Source: Desulforhopalus sp. (GTDB taxonomy: Bacteria > Desulfobacterota > Desulfobulbia > Desulfobulbales > Desulfocapsaceae). From it: a stretch of 60,599 nt of DNA. Position 1 is the stretch's first letter, and the number at the start of each line of letters is the position of its first letter. The DNA lies in NCBI GenBank assembly GCA_024710585.1, contig JANJUM010000030.1:1-60599 (forward strand), read 5' to 3'. Made by a program: the position numbers and the translations under genes. The notes below the pieces were generated by a model. It was not told where the DNA came from, ran no database searches, and saw nothing but the letters and a program-made list of their open reading frames with translations. Shown here one piece after another: positions 12,185-23,607 of this stretch.

Positions 12185-12934
12185 ATGACACCACGCACCC
12201 TCTCGCCCATCCTCGCCCTTCTTATCTCCTTCCTCCTCGCTGCCCCGCTATCCGCCAGCCAGCGCACCATCGACATGCTGGTGCACGGCGGACCCGAATC
12301 GCAGCGCCAGGCGGCCCAGGACATCTACAACGGTATCGAGCGCAACCCCGACGTCTACGACGTCCTCGCCGAGGTGCTGTCCCGGAACTACCAGCGCGGC
12401 GGCTATATCCAGGTCGACGCCACCTCGTGGATGTGCAAGGCCCTGGGGGCCACCGGCGACTCCCGCTACCGGCTGCTGCTCGAGCAGATCGCCGACAAGG
12501 CGCGGGAGCGCAAGGTGCGGCGCTACGCCGAAACGGCCCTGGACATGCTGCCCACCGGGCAGACCCAGCCCTATCTCCCCGGCACCATCGATCTCGACAA
12601 GCTGCGACAGCGCCAGGTCCGCCAGGAAGCAGCGCCACAGAATCCCGGCCGCTTCCAGGGCGGCGCCCCCCCGCGGGGACAGGGCCATTTCAGTCGCATA
12701 CAACCGGGAATGAGCATGGAGGAAGTCTACGACCTCCTCGGCCACCCCACCTCCTCCACCTCGCGCATCACCGGCAAGGCCTGGGCGCCCTTCTACTTCG
12801 GCGGAGACACGGCGCGGATGTTCGCCCTTTACAAAGGCCGCGGGCGCATCGTCTTCTCCAACGCCTCCCAATTCGCCCCGGTCTGGCGGGTGATCGAGGT
12901 GGTCGAAGATCCGGCCGAGAGCGGCTATCCCTGA
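12185..12934 (+). CDS. Exported protein with C-terminal BamE/SmpA-like domain
   Basis: This 249-residue protein has a signal peptide (hydrophobic residues 7-22, cleavage near LSAS). The next ~110 residues are helical (RNYQRGGYIQ, ADKARERKVRRYAETALDML) and may form HEAT-like repeats. A basic, Gln/Pro-rich linker leads to residues about 175-245, where IQPGMSMEEVYDLLGHPTS matches the SmpA/OmlA/BamE fold used in outer-membrane assembly proteins. There is no lipobox cysteine, so it is not a canonical BamE. AGGAGG five bases before the ATG fixes the start. It is monocistronic, placed after the groEL terminator. An envelope-assembly role is only inferred from the fold. Confidence 0.65.
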   Translation: MTPRTLSPILALLISFLLAAPLSASQRTIDMLVHGGPESQRQAAQDIYNGIERNPDVYDVLAEVLSRNYQRGGYIQVDATSWMCKALGATGDSRYRLLLEQIADKARERKVRRYAETALDMLPTGQTQPYLPGTIDLDKLRQRQVRQEAAPQNPGRFQGGAPPRGQGHFSRIQPGMSMEEVYDLLGHPTSSTSRITGKAWAPFYFGGDTARMFALYKGRGRIVFSNASQFAPVWRVIEVVEDPAESGYP

Positions 12935-13277
12935 TCCGTTCCCGATCCCCGGAGCCCGCTCTGAGGCAACCTCACCACAGAAGACTGGACGGGACATCTC
13001 TGCTCTGCGCGCCATGATGCCCGGCGCCAGAGAACGTTCTCGCGTCAAAAAATCGTTCATATCGCAGCGCGATTGGGCGGACTCCAGCCACCCTCCGGGG
13101 CGGGGCAAGCCTGACCTCAGGCCAAGGCGACCGCCCCCGGCAAGGATCGCGGAACAGCTTTTTCTCCCCAGCAGTCCTTCCTTTTTGCTTTTTCCTCGCG
13201 CCGCCTGATACCATAAAAGATGGCTGGCCGCCTCTTGGCGCGCCCTCGTCTCCTTGCGTTTCTGGACCGTTATTTGC
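12935..13277. other. Intergenic region before the sensor kinase
   Basis: This 343-base gap has no convincing gene. It contains a 12-base perfect palindrome GAGAACGTTCTC at 13030-13041 that could be an operator. No strong promoter or terminator was identified. Confidence 0.5.
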
Positions 13278-15932
13278 ATGGCCTTGGTCATGATTCGCTT
13301 TCCTGCCCTCTTCCTCATCGCTCTTGGCTGCATCCTCATCGCACAGGTGCCAGACCTTCGCGCCGACTCGCGGGAAAAGAAGAGCGTCCTCTATTTCAAT
13401 TCCTACCACCACGGCTACCAATGGTCGGACTCCATCCACAACGGCATCCGCGCCACCCTCGACGAGGGGCCGTACAAGATCGACCTCCAGGTCGAGTACC
13501 TCGACGCCAAGCGCTACAACACCGCCCCGGTCATCGCCGGACTGCTCGAAGTCTTCCGCAAGAAATATCTCGGCGAGCGTTTCGACGTGGTCATCGTCTC
13601 CGATGACGACGCCCTCAACTTCGCCCTCGACGCCCGCCCGCAGCTCTTTCCCGGCACGCCCATCGTCTTCTGCGGCATCAACGACCTCGGCGAGGAAGAA
13701 CTCGCCCGGGGCAACCTCACCGGGGTCATCGAGGCTTTCGACCTCCTCGGCACCATCGACGTGGTGCTGCGCCTGCACCCCGAAAAGCGGCGCATGGTGG
13801 TGGTCGGCGACGACTCCACCGCCGGCCGCGCCATCCGCAAGCAGATCGAGGATCTCGAGCCCCGCTACCGCGACCGCCTGGCGGTGGACTACTGGGTGCA
13901 GATCGCCCTCGACGAGGCCGAACGGCGGGTGGAGAAGCTGCCCGCGGACAGCTTCTGCTTTTTCATCCCCTACTACCAGATCATCAACAACCACATCTAC
14001 ACCGCCGAAGAAGTGATGCGCGCCCTGTCGCGGCGCTCCAGCGTCCCCCTCTACACCTCGTGGGAGTTCCTCCTCGGCCACGGCGCGGTTGGCGGTTCGA
14101 TGATCTCGGGGACGCGGCACGGGCGCATCGCCGCCGAAATGGCCCTGCGCATCCTCGCCGGCACGCCCGCCGAGGCCATCCCGGTGATGCGCCAGCCCTC
14201 GGGCAGCCCGCTCTTCGACTACCAGGTGATGCAGCAGCTGCACATCCCCGAGCGGCTCCTGCCCGAGGGGGCCACCCTCATCAACGCCCCCAAGGCCTTC
14301 TACGAGCTGCCCAAGGAGCTCTTCTGGACAATCATCACCAGCACCCTGCTGCTCTTCATCAGCTCCATATTCCTGGTGATCACCATGATCGGCCGGCGCC
14401 GCGTCGAGCGGCGCATCAAGGACCAGCTCTCCTTCCAGGAGACCCTCATGGACACCAACCCGCAGCTGGTCTCGTGGAAGGACCTCAACTCGCGCTATCT
14501 CGGCGCCAACCGCACCTTCGCCACCTTCTTCGGCTTGAACGACCCCAGCGAGCTCATCGCCAAGACCACCCGCGACGTCATCAGCGACCAGGACTACGTG
14601 CGCTGGTCACAGCACGCCGACCACGAGGTGGTCAACAACCACCAGGCCTTTCGCAAAGTGCGTCGCCAGCTCACCGACTATCGCGGCAACGTCGCCTGGA
14701 TCGAGGTCAGCAAGGTGCCGCTCCGCGACCAGGCCGGCAGGATCGTCGGCATCCTCAGCACCGCCGAGAACATCACCCGCGAGCTCGACCTCGAAAAACA
14801 GCTGCTGCAATCGCAGAAGATGGAGGCCATCGGCACCCTCGCCGGGGGCATCGCCCACGACTTCAACAACATCCTCACCTCGATCATCAACTCCACCGAG
14901 CTGGCCATCAGCGACGTCGACCCCGAGTCGCAGACGGCCCGCGACCTCGAGCGCGTGCTCAAGGCGGCCCGTCGCGGCGGCCGCGTCGTCAAGCAGATCC
15001 TCGCCTTCAGCAAGCCATCCCAGGAGGGCTTCCGCCCCACCAACCTCACCGCGGTGGTCACCGAGGTCATCGGCCTGCTGGAGATCTCGCTGCCCGGCAA
15101 CATCAAGGTGCGCTCGCATATCTCCCCCAACATCGGCACGGTGCACGCCGACCCGACCCAGATCTACCAGGCGGTGATGAACCTCTGCACCAACGCCTTC
15201 CAGGCGATGCGCGAGTCGGGCGGCGTTCTCAACCTCCGCCTCGAGGACAAGGTCCTCTCCCCCGAGGAGGCTACGCCGCTCAACCTCGAGGCCGGCGAGT
15301 ACATCCAGCTCACCGTCAGCGACAACGGCCCGGGCATCGCCGTCGACATCCTCGACAAGATCTTCGACCCCTTCTTTTCCACCAAGGACAAGAGCGAGGG
15401 CACCGGCCTCGGCCTCGCCGTGGTGCACGGCATCGTCAAGGCCCACCAGGGCGGGCTGCGCGTCGACAGCGTCCCCGGCCGGGAGACCTCCTTCAAGCTG
15501 TTCTTCCCCCGCATCGCCGCGGAAGAGGAACGCAGCGAGGAGCGCCGCCATTTCATCGCCAGCCGCGGCGGCACCATCCTCTTCGTCGAAGACGAGGAAG
15601 ACCAGCTCAACACCACCCCGCGCATCCTCGCCAACGTCGGCTACCAGGTCACCGCCCTGGCCTCCCCGGAGGAAGCTCTGGCCCTGATGCAGGACGATGC
15701 GGAGCGCTTCGATCTGCTCATCACCGACTACGACATGCCGGGCATCAACGGCGTCGAGCTCATCCGCCGCATCCACGCCTTCAACCCGCGCCTGCCGTCA
15801 ATTCTCATCTCCGGGCGCGAGGACGCCCTCAAGGCGGCGCAGAACATGCCCTCCATCCGCCGCGTGTTCATCAAGCCCTACGATACCATCGACCTCACCC
15901 TGACCATCAACACCATCCTCGACGAGGCGTGA
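13278..15932 (+). CDS. Hybrid sensor histidine kinase with ABC-type substrate-binding sensor domain
   Basis: This 884-residue membrane kinase begins with a signal/TM segment. Residues about 35-330 form an ABC substrate-binding-type periplasmic domain (KSVLYFNSYHHGYQWSD, VVIVSDDDALNFA, IVFCGINDL), a fold used to sense small ligands. A second TM lies at about 347-370. A PAS domain (about 390-500), HisKA with phospho-acceptor His527 in GIAHDFNN, a HATPase (N-box near 632, G-box GTGLGLAV) and a C-terminal receiver with Asp817 in ITDYDMPG follow. The ligand is unknown. The stop lies four bases before the response-regulator start, so this is a two-gene two-component system. Starts at 13278 and 13290 are both possible; no strong ribosome-binding site decides. 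Confidence 0.88.
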   Translation: MALVMIRFPALFLIALGCILIAQVPDLRADSREKKSVLYFNSYHHGYQWSDSIHNGIRATLDEGPYKIDLQVEYLDAKRYNTAPVIAGLLEVFRKKYLGERFDVVIVSDDDALNFALDARPQLFPGTPIVFCGINDLGEEELARGNLTGVIEAFDLLGTIDVVLRLHPEKRRMVVVGDDSTAGRAIRKQIEDLEPRYRDRLAVDYWVQIALDEAERRVEKLPADSFCFFIPYYQIINNHIYTAEEVMRALSRRSSVPLYTSWEFLLGHGAVGGSMISGTRHGRIAAEMALRILAGTPAEAIPVMRQPSGSPLFDYQVMQQLHIPERLLPEGATLINAPKAFYELPKELFWTIITSTLLLFISSIFLVITMIGRRRVERRIKDQLSFQETLMDTNPQLVSWKDLNSRYLGANRTFATFFGLNDPSELIAKTTRDVISDQDYVRWSQHADHEVVNNHQAFRKVRRQLTDYRGNVAWIEVSKVPLRDQAGRIVGILSTAENITRELDLEKQLLQSQKMEAIGTLAGGIAHDFNNILTSIINSTELAISDVDPESQTARDLERVLKAARRGGRVVKQILAFSKPSQEGFRPTNLTAVVTEVIGLLEISLPGNIKVRSHISPNIGTVHADPTQIYQAVMNLCTNAFQAMRESGGVLNLRLEDKVLSPEEATPLNLEAGEYIQLTVSDNGPGIAVDILDKIFDPFFSTKDKSEGTGLGLAVVHGIVKAHQGGLRVDSVPGRETSFKLFFPRIAAEEERSEERRHFIASRGGTILFVEDEEDQLNTTPRILANVGYQVTALASPEEALALMQDDAERFDLLITDYDMPGINGVELIRRIHAFNPRLPSILISGREDALKAAQNMPSIRRVFIKPYDTIDLTLTINTILDEA

Positions 15933-15936
15933 CCCC

Positions 15937-17403
<1,467 letters not shown>

Positions 17404-17420
17404 CGAGCCCGCGACACCGC

Positions 17421-18215
17421 CTAGCCTTTCGAACCAAGGCGCAGGCCGCCGTGGATGAACACCGTCTCCCCGGCCATAGCCTCGTTGCGGTAGAGCTCGG
17501 CCACCAGAGAGACCACCTCCTCGGGTTCGACGAGGCGGCCGATGGGCACCTGCTCGACGATCTTGCCGAGCACCTTGGCGTCCATATTCTTGACCATCGG
17601 CGTGCCGACATAGCCGGGCGCCACGGCGTTGCAGCGGATCCTGTCGGAGAGGCCGCGACGGAAGAACTCGGCGGTGAGCACCTTGGGCATGACCGCCATG
17701 GCCGCCTTGGTGGAGGAGTAGTTGAGCTGGCCGGCGGTGCCCAGCGAGCCGGTGGAGGAGACCAGGCAGACCAGGCCGCGGCAGCCGTGGTTGACCATCT
17801 GCTCGACGCACTCGCGCACGGTGAGGAAGACGCCGGTGAGGTTGATGTCGACCACCTTTTGGAACTGCGTCAGGGACATCTTGCCGACCACCTTGCCGCT
17901 GTCGCGGTCGACTTTGAGCATCATCGCGTCGCTGGTGATGCCGGCGAAGGGTGCCACCAGGTTAATGGCCCCAAAGGCGGCGATGGCCTTCTCGGCGAGG
18001 CGCTGGCAGTCAGCCTCGACGGTGACGTTGCACACCTCGGCGACCACCTCGCCGCCCCCCTGGCGCATCTCCTCGGCCGCCTGCTGAAGCGGCCCCTCGG
18101 CGATATCGGCGATGACCACCTTGCCACCCCGGGCCAGCCAGAACTCGGCCAGGGCGCGGCCGATGCCGCTGCCGCCGCCGGTGATCACCGCCACCGAATT
18201 TTCTATCTGCAGCAT
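17421..18215 (-). CDS. Short-chain dehydrogenase/reductase (3-hydroxyacyl/3-hydroxybutyrate-type)
   Basis: This 264-residue NAD(P)-dependent Rossmann enzyme has the cofactor loop TGGGSGIG at residues 12-19, the helix-4 asparagine in DINLTGVF, catalytic Ser in VSSTGS, and YxxxK as YSSTK. The C-terminal IHGGLRLG is typical. The usual NNAG structural motif reads PFAG, a noticeable deviation. AAAGGAGA just before the ATG at 18215 fixes the start. It diverges from a CoA-transferase gene, and each has a sigma-54 promoter in the shared region, so a 3-hydroxyacid/3-ketoacid pathway is plausible. The exact substrate is not determinable from sequence. Confidence 0.85.
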   Translation of the reverse strand: MLQIENSVAVITGGGSGIGRALAEFWLARGGKVVIADIAEGPLQQAAEEMRQGGGEVVAEVCNVTVEADCQRLAEKAIAAFGAINLVAPFAGITSDAMMLKVDRDSGKVVGKMSLTQFQKVVDINLTGVFLTVRECVEQMVNHGCRGLVCLVSSTGSLGTAGQLNYSSTKAAMAVMPKVLTAEFFRRGLSDRIRCNAVAPGYVGTPMVKNMDAKVLGKIVEQVPIGRLVEPEEVVSLVAELYRNEAMAGETVFIHGGLRLGSKG

Positions 18216-18322
18216 ATCTTCTCCTTTGCGGCGTAAAGGCCGCCTCCTTGCTGGTTGACACTCTCCGGGCGGATCGCCCGTCCCACCTGAGCCCCGCCGC
18301 CGTGGCGGAGTCAGCGTCGGGT

Positions 18323-18338
18323 TGCAAGATGCACGCCA
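18323..18338 (-). promoter_or_regulatory. Sigma-54 (-24/-12) promoter for the SDR gene
   Basis: The minus strand reads TGGCGTGCATCTTGCA: GG and GC spaced by exactly ten bases, with TTGCA at -12. It lies 108 bases upstream of the SDR ATG and is back-to-back with the plus-strand promoter at 18382-18397. Confidence 0.65.
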
Positions 18339-18381
18339 GCTCTGTCGAGGGGGCACGCAGCTGCGGCGATGCCCCCGGCCC

Positions 18382-18397
18382 TGGCACTGTTCTTGCT
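18382..18397 (+). promoter_or_regulatory. Sigma-54 (-24/-12) promoter for the CoA-transferase gene
   Basis: TGGCACTGTTCTTGCT matches the consensus TGGCACG-N4-TTGCW at all but one conserved position, with GG-N10-GC spacing. It lies 77 bases before the ATG at 18475. Confidence 0.75.
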
Positions 18398-18474
18398 TTG
18401 GCGTCGATACATGTTCCGGTCACGGCCCCGCCGCGGCCACTTTCCTCCCCCTTCAACAGAGATTGGGAACGCGT

Positions 18475-20064
18475 ATGACTATCTCGGCCACAGCACAGAC
18501 AACCCGGCGGCAGCGCAGGGAAAAAGTCGTCACCGCGCAGGAAGCGGTTCGTCTCATCAACACCGGCGACACGGTCGCCACCGGCGGCTTCGTCGGCACC
18601 GGCTTTCCCGAAGGTCTGGCGGTGGCCCTGGAAGAGGAGTTCCTGGCCAGCGGCTCGCCCCGCGACCTCACCCTGGTCTATGCCGCCGGCCAGGGCGACG
18701 GCAAGGAGCGCGGACTCAACCATATGGGCCACCTCGGCCTGGTGCGCCGCGTCGTCGGCGGCCACTGGGGGCTGGTGCCGAAGCTGCAGAACCTCGCCCT
18801 CGACAACCAGATCGAAGGCTACAACCTGCCCCAGGGGGTGATCTCCCACCTCTACCGCGACATCGCCGCCGGCAAACCGCGCACCATCACCACCGTCGGC
18901 CTGGGCACCTTCGTCGACCCACGCAACGGCGGCGGCAAGATCAACGACATCACCAAGGAGGACCTCGTCGAATTGATCTCCTTCGACGGCAAGGAATACC
19001 TCGCCTACCGTACCTTTCCCATCAATGTCGCGCTGTTGCGCGGCACCACCGCCGACATAGACGGCAACATCACCATGGAACGCGAGGCCCTGACCCTCGA
19101 GGCCCTGGCCATCGCCACCGCCGCCCACAACTCGGGCGGCCTGGTCATCGTCCAGGTTGAGCGCGTCGCCGCCCGCGGCAGCCTCAACGCCCGCCAGGTG
19201 AAGATCCCCGGCATCCTCGTCGACTGCATCGTCGTCTCCGAGCCGCACTGCCACTGGCAGACCTTCGGCACCCAGTACAACCCCTCGTTCAGCGGCGAAC
19301 TCAAGGTGCCGCTGCAGTCCCTGCCGCAGATCGACATGGGCGACCGCAAGATCATCGCCCGCCGCGCCGCCTTCGAACTCGCCGCCGGGGCCATCGTCAA
19401 CCTCGGCATCGGCATGCCCGAGGGGATCTCCAATATCGCCAACGAGGAGCGCATCCTCGACGATATCACCCTCACCGCCGAGCCCGGCGTCATCGGCGGC
19501 CTGCCCGCCGGCGGCCTCAACTTTGGCGCTGCCTTCAACACCGACGCGCTCATCGACCAGCCCTCGCAGTTCGACTTCTACGACGGCGGCGGCCTCGACC
19601 TCGCCTTCCTTGGCCTTGCCCAGGCCGACCGCCACGGCAACCTCAACGTCAGCAAATTCGGGCCTCGCCTCGCCGGGGCGGGCGGCTTCATCAACATCAG
19701 CCAAAACGCCAAGAAGGTGGTCTTCGTCGGCACCTTCACCACCGGCGGGCTGGAGATCGCCGTCGACGGCGGCCAACTGGTCATCGTCAAGGAGGGCCGC
19801 ACCAAAAAGTTCGTCGACCATGTCGAGCACGTCACCTTCTCCGGCCCCTACGCCTTCAGCAAGGGCCAGACCGTCCTCTACGTAACCGAGCGCTGCGTCT
19901 TCGCCCTGACCAGGGAGGGCCTCGAGCTGACCGAGATCGCCCCGGGCATCGACCTGGAAAGGGACATCCTCGCTCATATGGACTTCACGCCGATCATCAA
20001 GGGCAACCCGCGTCTCATGGATGGGCGGATCTTCCAGATCCCGCCCATGGGGCTGGCACTGTAG
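18475..20064 (+). CDS. Acyl-CoA:carboxylate CoA-transferase (YdiF/propionate CoA-transferase type)
   Basis: This 529-residue single-chain class I CoA-transferase carries both halves. The N-terminal half has [17 protein letters not shown], and the C-terminal half has [14 protein letters not shown]. The expected catalytic glutamate is in TAEPGVIGG at about residue 336. Such enzymes swap CoA between acetyl-, propionyl-, acetoacetyl- or lactoyl-CoA and free acids. Position beside an SDR gene and in a locus with lactate oxidation genes suggests ketoacid or 2-hydroxyacid activation. The ATG at 18475 is chosen because family similarity starts soon after ([15 protein letters not shown]); the ribosome-binding site is weak. 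A sigma-54 promoter precedes it. Confidence 0.9.
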   Translation: MTISATAQTTRRQRREKVVTAQEAVRLINTGDTVATGGFVGTGFPEGLAVALEEEFLASGSPRDLTLVYAAGQGDGKERGLNHMGHLGLVRRVVGGHWGLVPKLQNLALDNQIEGYNLPQGVISHLYRDIAAGKPRTITTVGLGTFVDPRNGGGKINDITKEDLVELISFDGKEYLAYRTFPINVALLRGTTADIDGNITMEREALTLEALAIATAAHNSGGLVIVQVERVAARGSLNARQVKIPGILVDCIVVSEPHCHWQTFGTQYNPSFSGELKVPLQSLPQIDMGDRKIIARRAAFELAAGAIVNLGIGMPEGISNIANEERILDDITLTAEPGVIGGLPAGGLNFGAAFNTDALIDQPSQFDFYDGGGLDLAFLGLAQADRHGNLNVSKFGPRLAGAGGFINISQNAKKVVFVGTFTTGGLEIAVDGGQLVIVKEGRTKKFVDHVEHVTFSGPYAFSKGQTVLYVTERCVFALTREGLELTEIAPGIDLERDILAHMDFTPIIKGNPRLMDGRIFQIPPMGLAL

Positions 20065-20095
20065 GCCAGGCGCCTAAACAGCCCGGCAAGACCCC

Positions 20096-20112
20096 GAGCT
20101 GTAGCAGAAACG

Positions 20113-20121
<9 letters not shown>
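20096..20121. terminator. Convergent hairpin between CoA-transferase and regulator genes
   Basis: GAGCTGTAGC (20096-20105) pairs perfectly with GCTACAGCTC (20112-20121) around a six-base loop. It overlaps the last codons and stop of the minus-strand regulator and follows the plus-strand gene by 32 bases. No T-run is present. Confidence 0.4.
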
Positions 20122-21549
<1,428 letters not shown>

Positions 21550-21671
21550 GGCCCTCTCTAACGATGACGGTTCCCGAGCCAGGGCTGCCGGGCCAGAGTG
21601 GGGTCGGCACCGGGCAGAGGTAGCGGGTTCCCTGGCGGCTATCGCCTACGGAACAAGTCACTGTAGAATAA

Positions 21672-21700
21672 ACGATACACTTTCTGTTCTCTTTTGTCTA
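21672..21700 (-). promoter_or_regulatory. Possible promoter of the PAS/sigma-54 activator gene
   Basis: On the minus strand TAGACA and TATCGT are separated by 17 bases, about 120 bases before the GTG start. It overlaps an 18-base symmetric element, TGTA-N10-TACA (21662-21679). Confidence 0.3.
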
Positions 21701-21994
21701 CATCGACCTCTCTCTGCGCCGGGGTGTCTCCCTCGCCGGCGTTGTCTGAAAAGTCGGACTACTTTGAAAATAGCGCCCCACACGACGCCACCCCCGGTTC
21801 AGCACGGCAGGTCGGTGCGCGGAGAAGCCCTGTCCTTGGCAACCTGGCGAAATGCCAGCCCATCTCCGACAGGGGAAATAAGAGCCGCCTCATTGCACCC
21901 TGCACGAGGAGTGGCGCCTCTTCACGACAGCCGCCGACCTCCTCTCGTCGCTTCCTTACAGCCGCCTGTCAGGGGCCAGGTGATCATCCTTGGG

Positions 21995-22106
21995 CTGTCC
22001 GATTTTCAAGACAACCCTTTCCCTCCGGTTTTCACAACCTTATCTGTCCATCTCAATCCCCCTTCCTCGCCTGGACAGAAAAATCGCCGCACCTCCTGCC
22101 GGACAG
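21995..22106. repeat. Four CTGTCC/GGACAG hexamers, candidate upstream activator sites
   Basis: CTGTCC occurs at 21995-22000 and 22044-22049, and its complement GGACAG at 22073-22078 and 22101-22106, all 100-210 bases upstream of the dctP sigma-54 promoter. Position and symmetry fit enhancer sites for a Fis-type activator; this is inference. Confidence 0.35.
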
Positions 22107-22204
22107 TCCAGGAATCCGTACAAAACGTGGCGCCCGTGCGGGCGGCTCATCGACCCCGAAGGCAAACTCCCCGGAATCCTGCCTCTTTCAAGGGGCCAGG
22201 AGAC

Positions 22205-22220
22205 TGGCACGGGGGTTGCT
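22205..22220 (+). promoter_or_regulatory. Sigma-54 (-24/-12) promoter of the TRAP operon
   Basis: TGGCACGGGGGTTGCT matches the full consensus TGGCACG-N4-TTGCT with GG-N10-GC spacing. It lies 123 bases before the dctP start. Confidence 0.85.
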
Positions 22221-22343
22221 TGGTTTGCTGGCAGTGTTCTCGTTTCGGCAGTAAGGAGGCCGGCCCCCGGGGCCGGCGTCATGCACCATCGACCGCGTCG
22301 GATCTCCCGGCGCAATAGAACATCCATTTCTTTGGAGGAAACC

Positions 22344-23504
22344 ATGAAGAAAAACTGGATCATCGCCGCCGTTGCCGCCCTCGGTCTGACCCTGGCGGTC
22401 GGCAACGCCCAAGCCGCGGAAAAACGCGAAAAATTCGGCGCCGACAAACGTCGCGAAGCGATCAAGCAGGAGCTGCGCAGCATCAAGCCGAGCACCGAGA
22501 CCTTCAAGTGGAAGATGGTCATGCCCTGGTCCAAGGGTCTGTTGTTCTATGATATGGCCCAACACTTCGCCGACTCGGTAGCGCTGGCCTCCGGCGGCCG
22601 CCTCGAGATCAAGCTGTTCTCCGCCGGCGAGCTGGTTGGCGCCATGGAGTCTTTCGACGCGGTCAGCAAGGGCTCGGCCGAGGTCGGTCATGACTGGCCG
22701 GGCTACTGGCAGGGCAAGGACCAGAACTTCAACTCCTTCGCCTCTGTCCCCTTCGGCCTCGACACCGAGGGCTACAACATCTGGCTCTATGAGCGCGGCG
22801 GCCTCGAGCAGATGCAGGAGCTCTATGGCAAGTACAACCTGTTCGCCCTTCCCGGCGGCAACGGCGGCCAGGAGATGGGCTTCTTCTCCAACAAGAAAGC
22901 CACCAAGATGGAAGACTTCAAGGGCATGCGCGTCCGTACCCCCGGCTGGTACATGGACATCATGACCCGTCTCGGCGCCTCGGTCACCCCGCTGCCCGGC
23001 GGCGAGATCTACCTGGCGCTCGAGCGCGGCGTCATCGACGGCGCCGAGTTCTCCACCCCGGCCATGAACTATCCCATGGGCTTCGACGAGATCACCAAGT
23101 ACGTCATCACCCCCGGCGTCCATCAGCCTTCCGTGCAGTGCGCCCTGTTCTTCAACAAGGACGCCTATAACAAGCTGCCCGCCGACCTGAAATGGATCAT
23201 CGACATCGCCGCCAAGGAGACCCAGCTGTGGTCCACCGCCTGGCAGGAAAACCTCAACGTCGAGGCCATCAAGCTCTTCAAGAAGAAGGTCGAGTTCATC
23301 AAGATGGACGAAGCGGCGATCACCGACTTCGCCAAAATGACCAAGGAATACCTGGACGAGCTCAAGGGCAAGTACCCGAACGTCAAAGCCACCCTCGAGT
23401 CCCAGGAGCAGTTCAAGAAGGACTTCGCCGAGTGGCGTGAAATCAGAAGCGGTTTGACCCCGTGGCCGCTCGACGAGTACATCGGCGGCAAGCGCATGCA
23501 ATAA
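22344..23504 (+). CDS. dctP: TRAP transporter periplasmic solute-binding protein (DctP family)
   Basis: This 386-residue exported receptor delivers its ligand to the DctQM membrane complex. It has a classical signal peptide (KKNWIIAAVAALGLTLAVG, cleavage after AQA). The DctP fold shows FSAGELVGAMESFDAVSKGSAE, the conserved arginine in GMRVRTPGWYM, and the EIYLALERGVIDGAEF helix. The spacing resembles the lactate/2-oxoacid-binding TRAP branch (TTHA0766/TakP-like), and D- and L-lactate dehydrogenase genes follow directly, so lactate or a related 2-hydroxy/2-oxo acid is the likely ligand. GGAGG six bases before the ATG fixes the start. It is driven by a sigma-54 promoter and separated from dctQ by the G/C tract. 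Confidence 0.93.
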   Translation: MKKNWIIAAVAALGLTLAVGNAQAAEKREKFGADKRREAIKQELRSIKPSTETFKWKMVMPWSKGLLFYDMAQHFADSVALASGGRLEIKLFSAGELVGAMESFDAVSKGSAEVGHDWPGYWQGKDQNFNSFASVPFGLDTEGYNIWLYERGGLEQMQELYGKYNLFALPGGNGGQEMGFFSNKKATKMEDFKGMRVRTPGWYMDIMTRLGASVTPLPGGEIYLALERGVIDGAEFSTPAMNYPMGFDEITKYVITPGVHQPSVQCALFFNKDAYNKLPADLKWIIDIAAKETQLWSTAWQENLNVEAIKLFKKKVEFIKMDEAAITDFAKMTKEYLDELKGKYPNVKATLESQEQFKKDFAEWREIRSGLTPWPLDEYIGGKRMQ

Positions 23505-23529
23505 GCGTCGCCTCGTCTTCACCCGTTGA

Positions 23530-23568
23530 CCCCGTGCGGGGGGGGGGGGGGCCCCCCCCCCCCCCCCC
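23530..23568 (+). repeat. G14-C17 homopolymer palindrome between dctP and dctQ
   Basis: Bases 23538-23551 are all G and 23552-23568 all C, forming a perfect inverted repeat. CCCC-GTGC-GGGG at 23530-23541 is a further short stem. It could be a hairpin limiting readthrough into dctQM, or an assembly artefact over such a hairpin. Confidence 0.9.
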
Positions 23569-23607
23569 ACTCCACACCTCATCCTGTCGCCCAAAGAGAC
23601 CCTTCTT

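Larger units (their letters stand above)
21550..22343. other. Regulatory intergenic region between the sigma-54 activator and the TRAP operon
   Basis: This 794-base gap has no convincing gene. It carries a weak minus-strand promoter (21672-21700), four CTGTCC/GGACAG hexamers (21995-22106) and a sigma-54 promoter (22205-22220), all consistent with enhancer control of dctP. Confidence 0.6.

Noticed and set aside
13030-13041. Perfect 12-base palindrome GAGAACGTTCTC before the sensor kinase
   Set aside because: It does not fit a LexA or other consensus I can name (GAAC and GTTC are directly abutted), and a single short palindrome is weak evidence for an operator.
21662-21679. TGTA-N10-TACA symmetric element near the activator promoter
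   Set aside because: Half-sites are only four bases and the stretch is AT-rich, so chance is a sufficient explanation; noted only as overlapping the weak promoter.
23538-23568. Reading the G/C tract as coding (poly-Gly/poly-Pro extension of a frame)
   Set aside because: It lies after the clear dctP stop and before the dctQ start, and only shadow frames pass through it.
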